A stretch of DNA of 64,000 nt from Rhodothermales bacterium (lineage in GTDB: Bacteria; Bacteroidota; Rhodothermia; Rhodothermales; JABDKH01), in assembly GCA_013002165.1 (NCBI GenBank), contig JABDKO010000172.1, positions 1 through 64,000 of the forward strand, read 5' to 3'. A program made the position numbers and the translations under genes. The notes below the pieces were generated by a model. That model saw nothing but the letters and a program-made list of their open reading frames with translations, searched no databases and was not told the DNA's origin. Of this stretch, positions 1 to 8,095 are shown piece after piece. How positions within the stretch are numbered: position 1 is the stretch's first letter; every line of letters starts with the position of its first letter.

Positions 1-402
1 GCAGTTGCTGCCGGAAGCGTACTTGTCGGTGAGAAAGCGTTTCGCCTGATTGAGGAGAATGACATCGCAAAGGGCGATGTTCTTTCGATTGCCCAGATTG
101 CGGGCATCATCGGTGCGAAGCACACCAGTAAACTGATTCCGCTTTGCCATGATGTTTCATTGAAGGGTGTTGATGTTGAACTATCCCTCGATGAATCTCT
201 GTTTGCTGTTGACATCCGGGCGTTTGCCAAGAGTGTTGGTCCAACCGGGGTCGAAATGGAGGCACTGACTGCGGTTTCGATTGCAGCGTTGACGGTTTAC
301 GACATGTGCAAGTCGGTGTCAAAGCAGATAGAGATAACGAACATACATCTTCGAGCAAAAACGGGTGGTCAGAGCGGTGACTACCTGCGCTCTGATAACT
401 AA
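1..402 (+). CDS. moaC: Cyclic pyranopterin monophosphate synthase MoaC, 3' part
   Basis: This is the C-terminal 133 residues of MoaC; the start lies left of the window. MoaC works with MoaA in the cytoplasm to make cyclic pyranopterin monophosphate, the first intermediate of molybdenum cofactor synthesis. The visible part holds the family signatures [20 protein letters not shown] and [21 protein letters not shown]24 and H50 of the visible part, and D101 and K104 in the DMCK motif, align with the E. coli active-site residues K51, H77, D128 and K131 (same spacing of 26 and 3). The reading frame is open from base 1. It is followed 14 bp later by floA on the same strand. No other molybdenum cofactor gene is visible. 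Confidence 0.96.
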   Translation, partial: AVAAGSVLVGEKAFRLIEENDIAKGDVLSIAQIAGIIGAKHTSKLIPLCHDVSLKGVDVELSLDESLFAVDIRAFAKSVGPTGVEMEALTAVSIAALTVYDMCKSVSKQIEITNIHLRAKTGGQSGDYLRSDN

Positions 403-416
403 AGCGGTATATATTA

Positions 417-1409
417 ATGGAAGATATTTTACTGGCACCGGGTCTCCTGATAATCGTTCTGGTGACTCTCGGTCTGATCCTGTTTCTCTATTTCATTCCG
501 GTAGGACTGTGGGTGACCGCCTATTTCTCCGGTGTACGGCTGAAACTCGTTCGTGACCTCGTCGGAATGAGGCTGCGAAAGGTTCCTCCGACAGGGATTG
601 TACGCAGTCAGATAACCGGGCACAAAGCCGGACTACACTTGAGCACTCCACAGTTGGAGGCTCATTATCTGGCAAGTGGCGATGTGGGAAAGGTTGTCAA
701 TGCCTTGATCTCAGCCGACAAGGCAAACATTGACCTGTCATTTGAACAAGCCGCCGCAATTGATCTCGCCGGGCGCGACGTATACGAGGCGGTTCAGGTG
801 TCCGTTAATCCGAAAGTAATCCAGACTCCGCCAGTATCGGCTGTGGCAAAGGATGGCATTCAGCTGCGAGCTGTCTCCCGCGTAACCCTTCGCGCTAACA
901 TAGATCGCCTTGTCGGTGGTGCGGGAGAAGAGACTATCATAGCACGGGTTGGAGAAGGTATAGTCTCGACGATCGGTTCTGCCGCATCGTACAAGGACGT
1001 ACTTGAAAATCCTGATTCCATTTCTAAAGTTGTCCTGTCAAAAGGACTTGATTCAGGTACCGCGTTCGAAATCCTGTCGATTGACATCGCGGATGTTGAC
1101 GTCGGCGAGAATATCGGGGCAAAGCTTCAGGCTAATCAGGCAGAAGCTGATCTGCAGGTGGCGAGGGCAAAGGCAGAAGAAAGGAGAGCAGCAGCCGTCG
1201 CAAAAGAGCAGGAGATGCGTGCATCTGTCGAGGAAGCGCGGGCGAGCGTCGTTGCCGCCGAGGCCGAGGTTCCACGTGCGCTTGCTGACGCATTCCGATC
1301 CGGACGTCTGGGCGTAATGGACTACTACAACATCAGAAACATTGAGGCCGATACGAAGATGCGTGATTCTATCGGCGGCGATAGCGATGACAATCCGGGC
1401 ACGAAGTAA
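417..1409 (+). CDS. floA: Flotillin-like protein FloA
   Basis: This is a 330-residue member of the FloA/YqfA (UPF0365) family, which organises functional membrane microdomains. A single N-terminal membrane segment covers about residues 5-27. It is followed by an SPFH-type domain and then an Ala/Glu-rich helical region (about 230-285) with repeated [22 protein letters not shown] heptads expected to drive oligomerisation. Length matches the family norm of about 330. The ATG at 417 is the first in frame after moaC, 14 bp downstream, so the two may be co-transcribed. FloA is a membrane-organisation factor, and PspA is encoded convergently about 5 kb away. Any functional link between them is inference. 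Confidence 0.93.
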   Translation: MEDILLAPGLLIIVLVTLGLILFLYFIPVGLWVTAYFSGVRLKLVRDLVGMRLRKVPPTGIVRSQITGHKAGLHLSTPQLEAHYLASGDVGKVVNALISADKANIDLSFEQAAAIDLAGRDVYEAVQVSVNPKVIQTPPVSAVAKDGIQLRAVSRVTLRANIDRLVGGAGEETIIARVGEGIVSTIGSAASYKDVLENPDSISKVVLSKGLDSGTAFEILSIDIADVDVGENIGAKLQANQAEADLQVARAKAEERRAAAVAKEQEMRASVEEARASVVAAEAEVPRALADAFRSGRLGVMDYYNIRNIEADTKMRDSIGGDSDDNPGTK

Positions 1410-1426
1410 ACCGCATCGATATTATT

Positions 1427-1993
1427 TTGAACGAAGATAGTTCACTCGTCGCCGACCTGGTCGCTTTCAGTGTCATTGGGATCAATGTAACTACCCAGCA
1501 TTTGTCGCACGTTGCGGCAGGTGAGGCCTCGGATGACCTGGAGTTAATCGCGGAGGAGTCGCTGGCCGTTACCTCGGTGACAACAGAGCGGGTATTGTCC
1601 TTTGTCCTGCGCGAAGCACCATCGCGAGCTGCAGTTCTAGCAGCTGTGGGTCAGACCCCATTTCGGTACTATGACTACATTCTCGGAAATCAGGTTCTTG
1701 AAATGAGGGACGAGAGCAGCGACATAGATCTGGACAGCACAAGCTCAGTATTCAATCGCGTTGGACGCAAGGTTGCGTTTTACGGTTCACATTTCCCAGA
1801 GGCTGCATTTCCCGGAGCAAGCATCACCCGGGAGAAGATGGTATTGTGGATGGGACGGATAAGCTCACCGGGGCTGCATGAGCATCCTGAAAAAAGATTG
1901 GAACGACTTGGACTGGCCAATATCCTACAGAGACACCTGAGGCTAGTTCAGGGTTACACGCTTCAGAGACTGGAAGCGGAAGTAGAGTCCTGA
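1427..1993 (+). CDS. Hypothetical protein, 188 aa, TTG start
   Basis: I do not recognise this family. The frame runs 188 codons directly after floA (17 bp gap) and has no in-frame ATG before the MRDESSD region near residue 93, so the TTG at 1427 is the most plausible start. There is no signal peptide or membrane segment. The N-terminal half is acidic and aliphatic. The C-terminal half is more basic, with a segment rich in Arg, Gly and Leu (RVGRKVAFYGSHFPE, WMGRISSPGLHEHPEKR). Its last 31 bp overlap the 3' end of the convergent corC-type gene. It is probably the last gene of a moaC-floA transcript. The coding assignment is supported by frame length and position only. Confidence 0.6.
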   Translation: MNEDSSLVADLVAFSVIGINVTTQHLSHVAAGEASDDLELIAEESLAVTSVTTERVLSFVLREAPSRAAVLAAVGQTPFRYYDYILGNQVLEMRDESSDIDLDSTSSVFNRVGRKVAFYGSHFPEAAFPGASITREKMVLWMGRISSPGLHEHPEKRLERLGLANILQRHLRLVQGYTLQRLEAEVES

Positions 1994-3267
1994 TCCGTGT
2001 GCACCGGCTCCGGAAGGGTCAGTCGTATCAGGTCAATGCGATTGGATGCAGACTGAAGAACAACGACTTTGTATCCGAAGATTTCAAATTCCTGTCGCGA
2101 CGTTGGTATTGTCCCAAGGTGCTCGAGTATAAAACCAGCAACGGTCTCGTAGTCGCCTTCCGGCATTTCGATGCCGTGTCTGTCACGAAGTGTATCGAGC
2201 TCAACACGGCCACTTACAACAAAAGTGTCGTCCGATATTTTTCGGATAACATTATCCTCGACATCAAATTCGTCCTGGATATCTCCGATGAGCTCCTCCA
2301 GCAGATCCTCAAGTGTTACCAGTCCGGCGACACCCCCGTACTCATCGAGTACGATGGCAACAGAGATGTTGGCATCCAGAAACTCACGCAAAAGCTCAAG
2401 TGATTTCTTTGAGTCAGGAACGAACTGTACAGGCCGTATGATGTCAGAGATTGATTCCGGACCTGTGAACAAATCGTAGGCCATTACAATACCGATCACA
2501 GTATCGATATTGTCCCTGTAGACGGGAAGCTTGCTATGTCCCGATTCTATAAACTGTTGTCTCAGTGCAACAATGGATGTGGTCTCATCGACAGCTGCAA
2601 CGTCTGTCCGCGGGACCATCGACTCCCTGACCTTCATTGACTCCATATTGAAGAATCGACTTAGGAACTCGCTTTCTTCTTCGTCCAGTTCAAGGTCACC
2701 ACTTGCAGCACTCTCTCGAATAATCAGTTCAAAGTCACGTCGCATCATCTGGGTCATTGTTTCTGCCTCTACACGAAACAACTTGATTATGCCTGATGCG
2801 GTCCAGCCGGCAATTTTGATTAGCGGTGAGAACAGGTAGTACGTGATTCGCAGCGGTAAGGCGAGGGCGATTACTGCTCGAGAAGGAATTTCGCGCAGGA
2901 TAGATTTGGGAATTATCTCACCAATCAAAAGAACTACCGTCGCGGCTATAATCGTCTGGCTGATCAGCACACTGACGTCAGCGGCCGTTGCTGAAAAATG
3001 AACACCTTCATAGAACTGTCGAAGCGGTGGTTCGAGCAGCATTGCCATAAGAGTTGAATAGGCAACAAGTGCGAGATTGTTGCCAACAAGTGTAGTTGTG
3101 AGAAGGGTCTCCGGGTTCTCCGAAAACTTTCGGACGATAGAGCCAATGAAGCCTTCTCTACGGGCAAGCAGGGCAACTTTCAGCCGGTTCGAGGCGATAA
3201 AAGCGATCTCTGAGCCCGAAAAGAATGCGCTCAGAAGGAGGGTCAATAAGGTTGCGGCCAGAATCAT
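1963..3267 (-). CDS. CNNM/CorC-HlyC family transporter with CBS pair
   Basis: This 434-residue integral membrane protein has the HlyC/CorC layout. A CNNM (DUF21) membrane domain at about residues 1-180 opens with the FFSGSEIAFIASNR signature and contains GEIIPKS at 116-122. A CBS pair at about 215-325 follows (MVPRTDV at 218-223, then DEYGGVAGLVTLEDLLEELI from 308). A C-terminal CorC/HlyC FAD-binding-like domain covers about 340-420. Relatives are implicated in Mg2+/Co2+ efflux or homeostasis; several annotated 'hemolysins' belong here. It is the last gene of the minus-strand pspA unit, 11 bp after the enoyl-CoA hydratase gene. In some bacteroidetes this family is called GldE, but I cannot assign that here. 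Substrate is not deducible. Confidence 0.92.
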   Translation of the reverse strand: MILAATLLTLLLSAFFSGSEIAFIASNRLKVALLARREGFIGSIVRKFSENPETLLTTTLVGNNLALVAYSTLMAMLLEPPLRQFYEGVHFSATAADVSVLISQTIIAATVVLLIGEIIPKSILREIPSRAVIALALPLRITYYLFSPLIKIAGWTASGIIKLFRVEAETMTQMMRRDFELIIRESAASGDLELDEEESEFLSRFFNMESMKVRESMVPRTDVAAVDETTSIVALRQQFIESGHSKLPVYRDNIDTVIGIVMAYDLFTGPESISDIIRPVQFVPDSKKSLELLREFLDANISVAIVLDEYGGVAGLVTLEDLLEELIGDIQDEFDVEDNVIRKISDDTFVVSGRVELDTLRDRHGIEMPEGDYETVAGFILEHLGTIPTSRQEFEIFGYKVVVLQSASNRIDLIRLTLPEPVHTDQDSTSASSL

Positions 3268-3278
3268 GTGCGGGCGGG

Positions 3279-4061
3279 TCAGGAACCCGAAAAGTTGGCG
3301 GCACGCTTCTCAAGGAATGCAGTCACTCCTTCCTTGACATCATCGGTGTCGAAAGCATTTCCAAACAGTTCTGCCTCAGCATCCATACCAACCCCCGACG
3401 GCAGCGTACTGTTTGCGATACTTTCAAGTGACAGGCGAACGGCGACCGGGGCGTTCGATGCAATTGTGCGAGCCATCTCCAGCGCAGTTTCCAGGAGCTG
3501 GTCCTGCTCGACCACTTTCGATACCAGTCCAATATTCAAGGCACGTTCGGCATCGACCATGCCGCCGGTAATAATCATCTCTGTGGCGATACCGTGTCCG
3601 ACAACGCGGGGTAGTCTCTGAGTCCCGCCGTATCCGGGGATCACGCCAAGTTTCACCTCGGGTTGCCCGAAGCGAGCATTCGAAGATGCGATGCGAACAT
3701 GACAGGATAGTGCGAGCTCGCATCCGCCACCTAATGCAAATCCGTTGACGGCAGCTATAACAGGTTTACCCAGCGACTCTATCAGATTGAACACACCCTG
3801 GCCACGTCGTGCAAAAGCTGTTGCACTCGCGGTAGTCAAGGTTGTGAACTGCTGAATGTCTGCACCGGCAACGAAGGCCTTCTCGCCCGTACCAGTCAGG
3901 ATCACAACCCGAACTGTCGGATCAGCCTGCAGTGCCGAAAAGCATGCGTCGAGGTCGTCGATGACTTCAGCGTTTAGTGCATTCAGTTTTTCGGGACGAT
4001 TGATCGTAACAACGGCAATGTGATCTTCCTGGATCGAGAACGAAAGCGTTTCGAAATGCAT
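3279..4061 (-). CDS. Enoyl-CoA hydratase/isomerase family (crotonase)
   Basis: This 260-residue crotonase-fold enzyme probably hydrates trans-2-enoyl-CoA in fatty-acid or amino-acid breakdown. The oxyanion-hole segment AFVAGADI lies at 62-69. The second signature NGFALGGGCELALSC carries E115. FGQPEVKLGVIPGYGGTQRL carries E135. E115 and E135 correspond to the two catalytic Glu residues (144 and 164) of rat mitochondrial enoyl-CoA hydratase, so hydratase activity is likely rather than isomerase only. Length is typical. The gene is 2 bp downstream of the membrane coiled-coil gene and 11 bp upstream of the CorC-type gene, an odd setting for a beta-oxidation enzyme; no thiolase or hydroxyacyl-CoA dehydrogenase is adjacent. 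Confidence 0.93.
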   Translation of the reverse strand: MHFETLSFSIQEDHIAVVTINRPEKLNALNAEVIDDLDACFSALQADPTVRVVILTGTGEKAFVAGADIQQFTTLTTASATAFARRGQGVFNLIESLGKPVIAAVNGFALGGGCELALSCHVRIASSNARFGQPEVKLGVIPGYGGTQRLPRVVGHGIATEMIITGGMVDAERALNIGLVSKVVEQDQLLETALEMARTIASNAPVAVRLSLESIANSTLPSGVGMDAEAELFGNAFDTDDVKEGVTAFLEKRAANFSGS

Positions 4062-4063
4062 AG

Positions 4064-4924
4064 TTACTCTTTCAGCCTATCTTTGGTGGATTCGCTTTGT
4101 TCGGACGAATATGTGTCGAGGTCTCCAAGGATGCTGGTGGGTTTGGCAAAGACCTCTTCAATTTCTTCAACGGCGAGCTGAGTCTCCTCAACTTCGGTTA
4201 GCAGTGTATCAAGTTGGAAAGTGATTTCCTCTGGATTGTTTAGCGTCAATGACTGTTCGTGGATGTACTTCACAACATCCTCCACCGTCTCGAGTTGAGC
4301 TTCGATGATTTCAAGATTTTCGCTGCCTTTCTTGAATCGATTCAGACGCTGCTCCAGAATCTTAAGGCGACGTTCCTTGATCGCCAGCACTTTTGGCGGG
4401 TCGTCCGACATGTCTGTCTTGAGTTCCTCCATCGCCCGTAATACGTCTGCTTCAGTCGTCGCCTGCGAAGAATACTGATAGCGTTCACGTTGATAGAGGA
4501 GAGTCAGATACGAGTCGAGCAATCCATTGATTTTCTTGACGTGACTATCAAGCATGCCCTGCGAGGCATAGCTCATTTTACGATAGTTGTTCTGAATGTC
4601 TCGACCGAGTTTTCGGAGGCGTGCGTATCGTCTTTGAGAGTGCTTGGTGAGTACGTGAAAGATCTCTTTCTGCGAAGGTGGTTTCGCATGCTCTGCCGCT
4701 CGTCGGGATCGCACTGCTCGACGGAATCGCTCCTGCCGCGGCATGATTCCCAGGTATAACAACTCGAGAGCTGAAGCAAAGAGCAGAATGGTTTCAAATG
4801 CCCATGTAACGTTCCCGCTTGCAAGGCTCACAGAAAAAGACGTGAGCATTGCTATAATCAGGAATGCCAGGTTCCATGGATGTAGAAACGCCTCCTTGGT
4901 GTAGTTAATATCTTTGTTACTCAT
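4064..4924 (-). CDS. Membrane-anchored coiled-coil protein of the pspA unit
   Basis: I recognise no named family for this 286-residue protein. Two hydrophobic segments at about residues 15-35 and 41-60 form a hairpin near the N-terminus. A basic stretch (RRAVRSRRAAEH) follows, typical of a cytoplasmic face. The rest is almost entirely charged helix with heptad character, including EERRLKILEQRLNRFKK-like and TVEDVVKYIHE segments, ending in an acidic tail. It therefore looks like a membrane anchor carrying a long cytoplasmic coiled coil. It sits in the compact minus-strand unit between the half-PspA gene (37 bp upstream) and the hydratase gene (2 bp downstream). By context it is a candidate PspA membrane partner, functionally analogous to PspB/PspC but not similar in sequence. 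That role is inference. Confidence 0.85.
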   Translation of the reverse strand: MSNKDINYTKEAFLHPWNLAFLIIAMLTSFSVSLASGNVTWAFETILLFASALELLYLGIMPRQERFRRAVRSRRAAEHAKPPSQKEIFHVLTKHSQRRYARLRKLGRDIQNNYRKMSYASQGMLDSHVKKINGLLDSYLTLLYQRERYQYSSQATTEADVLRAMEELKTDMSDDPPKVLAIKERRLKILEQRLNRFKKGSENLEIIEAQLETVEDVVKYIHEQSLTLNNPEEITFQLDTLLTEVEETQLAVEEIEEVFAKPTSILGDLDTYSSEQSESTKDRLKE

Positions 4925-4961
4925 TCGAGCATTTTCGTGTTGCTTCGCGCGTCAGGCAGGT

Positions 4962-5456
4962 CTACTTACGGCGCATTCTGCCAAGCGTTTTTTCCGGAAG
5001 ATCTTCGTCCGTCGCGGTTTCTGATTCCGGCTCAGCATCCGACACCGCTTCGCTGGTCTCGGCGGTCGAGTCTACATTACGTTCAACCGGTGTGGTAGGA
5101 GTATCGGTCTCACCCATTTGATTCTTCAACTGTCGCACAAGATCCTGCGCCCGAATCTTCTTAAGATCCTCGTCGAGTTTGGTGCGTGCCTCCTCTGCCC
5201 TCCGAATCGACTCCTGAGCTGCTGCGCTTTCGAGAGCAACTTCAAGTTTGGCTTCATTGTGCGCGGTCTCCATGGCAAGGTTATCCACAAGAGCGTCGTT
5301 TTCGTCGAGAAGATTTTCGGTGCGGGTAATATTGTCGACAGCGCCTGTCAGCTTTTTCTGACGTTCGAGATCTCGAACGGCCTGTTTAAGCTTTTTCAGC
5401 GAGCGAAGGTGTTCCTTCTCCGCTTCCTTGATCCTCTGGAATTCTTCAGGAGTCAT
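4962..5456 (-). CDS. Half-length PspA-like coiled-coil protein
   Basis: This is a 164-residue, highly charged helical protein. Its residues 66-115 (HNEAKLEVALES...IRAQDLVRQLKNQMG) align with residues 181-221 of the PspA-like protein encoded immediately upstream (KNEARMELALDS...IRAAELVKQFKLEMG). Both proteins end with an EKTLG motif after an acidic linker. The N-terminal membrane-binding helix and the first half of the PspA hairpin are missing. It therefore looks like a shortened PspA paralogue retaining only the C-terminal helices, probably arising by duplication. The gap from pspA is 21 bp, which suggests co-translation and perhaps mixed assemblies. No signal peptide or membrane segment is present. 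Confidence 0.85.
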   Translation of the reverse strand: MTPEEFQRIKEAEKEHLRSLKKLKQAVRDLERQKKLTGAVDNITRTENLLDENDALVDNLAMETAHNEAKLEVALESAAAQESIRRAEEARTKLDEDLKKIRAQDLVRQLKNQMGETDTPTTPVERNVDSTAETSEAVSDAEPESETATDEDLPEKTLGRMRRK

Positions 5457-5477
5457 GATCGTTGAAGTTGCTCGAAG

Positions 5478-6248
5478 TTATTCAGTCTGCGACTTCTGTT
5501 TTCCGAGCGTTTTTTCCCCTTGTTCAATCTCGCCTTCAGGGAGTTCAAGTTCAGGGCCACTACCAGAAGTCTCGCTCGCTCCCACACCCATCTCGAGTTT
5601 GAATTGCTTGACCAATTCGGCAGCACGGATGTTTTGCGCATCCTCCTCGATTTTCATCGCTTCCGTGTCCATCGAATCCAACGCGAGTTCCATTCGCGCC
5701 TCGTTCTTCGCCGTCTGCTCGGTGATCTTGTTGATCATTTCGTCGTGCGTCTGATCCACGCCGGCGACTTCGAACTGCTCGAGGGTATCAGCAACTTTCG
5801 CCTGCCACTTGGCTCGTTCGTGTGCACGCAAAGCTTCTTTGGCCTCCTGAATCTTACGTTCCTTCTCCCTCATGAAGGCTTTCTTGACCTGTAACGACTT
5901 GTCGTACGCTGCGGAAGCATACGTTAGCTGCTCCTTCGTGCGCGCGGCCGCGTCGCGAACCTGCTCTAATTGAAGTGCATAGCGTTCCGCGATATCGTCA
6001 CGCCCGGCCTGAATGCCCGCCTTGATTTTTGATGTGAGGTCAAGAACCTGGTGTTCGTACTTCTTGGCCTCCTTCTGCAGGAGCATAACATTGGCCTTGA
6101 CCGTGGCAATGTTCTCATTCATTTTCGGGACTTGATCGTTGAGTTCCCGAATATTCTGCTCGAGAATCAATCGAGGGTCCTCAAGCGCGGAGATTGCGCC
6201 GCCAAAAATTGACTTGATCCAACGGGTAAAGCGTGACCAGACTGACAT
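5478..6248 (-). CDS. pspA: PspA/IM30 family protein
   Basis: This 256-residue ESCRT-III-like membrane-remodelling protein has the family's amphipathic N-terminal helix (SVWSRFTRWIKSIFGGAISA), the conserved LEDPRLILEQNIRELNDQV segment at 22-40, and a long helical hairpin (about 25-160). PspA/Vipp1 proteins polymerise on the inner face of the cytoplasmic membrane and protect it when proton motive force or lipid packing is disturbed. The C-terminus adds an acidic linker and an EKTLGK end (245-250) that is shared with the downstream gene product. It is the first gene of a five-gene minus-strand unit. An inverted repeat lies about 70 bp upstream. No pspF-type regulator is visible. Confidence 0.94.
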   Translation of the reverse strand: MSVWSRFTRWIKSIFGGAISALEDPRLILEQNIRELNDQVPKMNENIATVKANVMLLQKEAKKYEHQVLDLTSKIKAGIQAGRDDIAERYALQLEQVRDAAARTKEQLTYASAAYDKSLQVKKAFMREKERKIQEAKEALRAHERAKWQAKVADTLEQFEVAGVDQTHDEMINKITEQTAKNEARMELALDSMDTEAMKIEEDAQNIRAAELVKQFKLEMGVGASETSGSGPELELPEGEIEQGEKTLGKQKSQTE

Positions 6249-6312
6249 AGTAATTTGTTCCTGTTAGCAATAATGGGCTGTAAAGAGATAATATAACAAT
6301 GAAGGGTCGCCT

Positions 6313-6339
6313 AGACGAATCGTCTTGTTACTAAGACGC
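6313..6339 (-). promoter_or_regulatory. Inverted repeats between the phosphorylase gene and pspA
   Basis: CGTCTT (6321-6326) and AAGACG (6333-6338) form a six-base-pair stem with a GTTACT loop. An overlapping alternative pairing, GACGA/TCGTC (6314-6318 with 6320-6324), shares the left arm. No U-run follows on the minus strand, so it is more likely an operator or weak attenuator for pspA (start at 6248) than a classic terminator. Function is inferred from position only. Confidence 0.35.
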
Positions 6340-6391
6340 ATGAAAGTGCGAAAATGTGGTACGGAAAGCACAAAAATCCGTTTCACGCAAC

Positions 6392-7720
6392 TTAATTTGA
6401 TGTCCAGGTGCCGTTTGCGAGCCTGCCAACAAGTAGTGGCTCGAGGTCGGGCGGCTGAGACGAGACCGAAAAAGCTGCTGTCGCTCTTTCAGAAAACTCC
6501 GAAATGCGGTCCAATTTGCCTGTGTATAGACGCGCGATCGGTTCTCCTTGTTGCACGGCGTCTCCCGGCTTCTTCAGCAGTATCAATCCAGCGAGCGGAT
6601 CAACCTGGTCTTCCTTCCTCATTCGTCCGGCGCCCATCTCAACGGCGAGCAATCCGATATCGTACGCATTAATGTCATTCACGTAGCCGGTCGCAGTTGC
6701 CGGGGCCTCAGCGACCATCTCGAAGTCGATGCGTGTGGTGGGATCCTCAACGACCGTGGGGTCGCCACCCTGACGCTCTACAATCTCAATAAACTTGTCC
6801 AGGGCGTTTCCATTGTAGATCGCCGCCTCGCACGTCTTCCTCGCTTCAGACGTATCTTCTGCGCTGCCGCCAAGTACCAGCATCTCGGAAGCCAGCGTGT
6901 AGACTATCTCCATCACATCTGTCACGTTTTCACCATGAAGGCAGCGAATAGCTTCTTGCGTTTCCGGCCAGCTGCCTACTCCATATCCGAGCGGCGAGTC
7001 CATGCGCGTGATCCAGGCGGTGCAGTCTTTTCCAAAGTGTGTCCCTATCTCGCACAGTTCCATTGCCAGGTTACGGGCATCTTCCTCGGTTTTCATGAAG
7101 GCCCCCCTGCCGGTTTTTACATCGAGGACCAGAGCGTCGATGCCTTCCGCCAGTTTCTTGCTCATGATGGAGGCTGCGATAAACGGGATGAACTCTACTG
7201 TCGCCGTCACATCGCGCAGGGCATATAGCTTCCTGTCAGCAGGTGCAATTTCCTCCGTCTGACCGATAAGCACTGCACCGATCTGGCGCAGCTGTGCCTT
7301 GTAGTGTTCAATTGAAAGATTCGTCCTGAAACCCGGTATGGCTTCGAGTTTGTCAAGCGTTCCGCCGGTGTGACCCAGGCCACGTCCTGATATCATAGGA
7401 ACAGGAACACCACACGCCGCGACGAGCGGCGCAAGAATAAGCGATATTTTATCACCCACTCCGCCGGTCGAATGCTTGTCTACCTTCTTCCCCGGGATGT
7501 CCGACAGATCGAGGACCTGGCCGGAGTACAGCATTGATTTTGTCAGGCTGAACAGCTCGTTGTCATCCATTCCGTTCAGGAAGGCTGCCATTAGCCAGGC
7601 GCTCATCTGGTAATCTGTGACCTCACCAGTCGTATATGACCGAATCAACGATTCTATTTCTGAATCGTCGTGGCTATGGCCGTCACGCTTGCGGCGGATG
7701 ATATTGACTGCGTTGATCAT
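6392..7720 (-). CDS. deoA: Pyrimidine-nucleoside (thymidine) phosphorylase
   Basis: This 442-residue enzyme of the thymidine/pyrimidine-nucleoside phosphorylase family cleaves thymidine or uridine with phosphate to the base and (deoxy)ribose 1-phosphate in the cytoplasm, for salvage. The phosphate-binding signature DKHSTGGVGDK lies at 81-91, followed by SGRGLGHTGGTLDKLEAIPG at 111-130. The three-domain layout is complete: an alpha domain, an alpha/beta domain, and a C-terminal domain containing the KEDQVDPLAGL segment. Members with this length are annotated either as DeoA or Pdp, and I cannot tell the base specificity from sequence. It ends 143 bp before pspA. Confidence 0.93.
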   Translation of the reverse strand: MINAVNIIRRKRDGHSHDDSEIESLIRSYTTGEVTDYQMSAWLMAAFLNGMDDNELFSLTKSMLYSGQVLDLSDIPGKKVDKHSTGGVGDKISLILAPLVAACGVPVPMISGRGLGHTGGTLDKLEAIPGFRTNLSIEHYKAQLRQIGAVLIGQTEEIAPADRKLYALRDVTATVEFIPFIAASIMSKKLAEGIDALVLDVKTGRGAFMKTEEDARNLAMELCEIGTHFGKDCTAWITRMDSPLGYGVGSWPETQEAIRCLHGENVTDVMEIVYTLASEMLVLGGSAEDTSEARKTCEAAIYNGNALDKFIEIVERQGGDPTVVEDPTTRIDFEMVAEAPATATGYVNDINAYDIGLLAVEMGAGRMRKEDQVDPLAGLILLKKPGDAVQQGEPIARLYTGKLDRISEFSERATAAFSVSSQPPDLEPLLVGRLANGTWTSN

Positions 7721-7731
7721 CGTCGGCTAAC

Positions 7732-7766
7732 AAAAAAGGGCGCCCTGCTTTGTGCAGACCGCCCTT
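7732..7766 (-). terminator. Intrinsic terminator after the L31 gene
   Basis: Read on the minus strand, AAGGGCG (7766-7760) pairs with CGCCCTT (7742-7736). The inner CTGC/GCAG arms extend the stem around an ACAAA loop with one internal mismatch region. A run of six U residues follows immediately (7737-7732). This is a textbook factor-independent terminator located 20 bp past the L31 stop codon and just before the phosphorylase start, so the two genes are separate transcription units. Confidence 0.85.
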
Positions 7767-7785
7767 GAAACTAGTGCAATTCTGG

Positions 7786-8016
7786 CTATTCTTTCTCGCT
7801 TTCCTTCGGAGCGGGCTTCGCATAACGGCGACGGAATTTTTCGACGCGACCGGCTGTGTCGACATACTGCCGTTTGCCGGTGAAGAAAGGATGGTTTGTA
7901 CGATCCACGTCCGATTTGTAGGAGTCGATCTTCATTGTCGATCGCGTTTCCATAGTCGAACCATCAGCAAGCGTGACGGTCAGCGGAGTGTAATCAGGAT
8001 GGATGCCCTTTTTCAT
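7786..8016 (-). CDS. rpmE: 50S ribosomal protein L31, zinc-free form
   Basis: This 76-residue protein begins MKKGIHPDYTPLTVTLADGS and contains the NHPFFTGKRQYVDTAGRVEKF core of L31. The four cysteines that hold zinc in the C+ form are absent (TVTLADG and DVDRTNHPFF in their places), so this is a C- type L31. The frame stays open 12 codons upstream, but the ATG at 8016 gives the family N-terminus and is preferred. L31 sits on the central protuberance and bridges the subunits. The gene is transcribed alone: an intrinsic terminator lies at 7732-7766, and uvrB ends its own unit upstream. C- paralogues often replace C+ L31 under zinc limitation; no C+ copy is visible in this window. Confidence 0.95.
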   Translation of the reverse strand: MKKGIHPDYTPLTVTLADGSTMETRSTMKIDSYKSDVDRTNHPFFTGKRQYVDTAGRVEKFRRRYAKPAPKESEKE

Positions 8017-8095
8017 AGTCTCTATCAATGTTTCGCGAAAAGCGCGTAGCAAGGAAATATAACGCTATTCAGGCTGTTTCACAATGAAAATAGTG

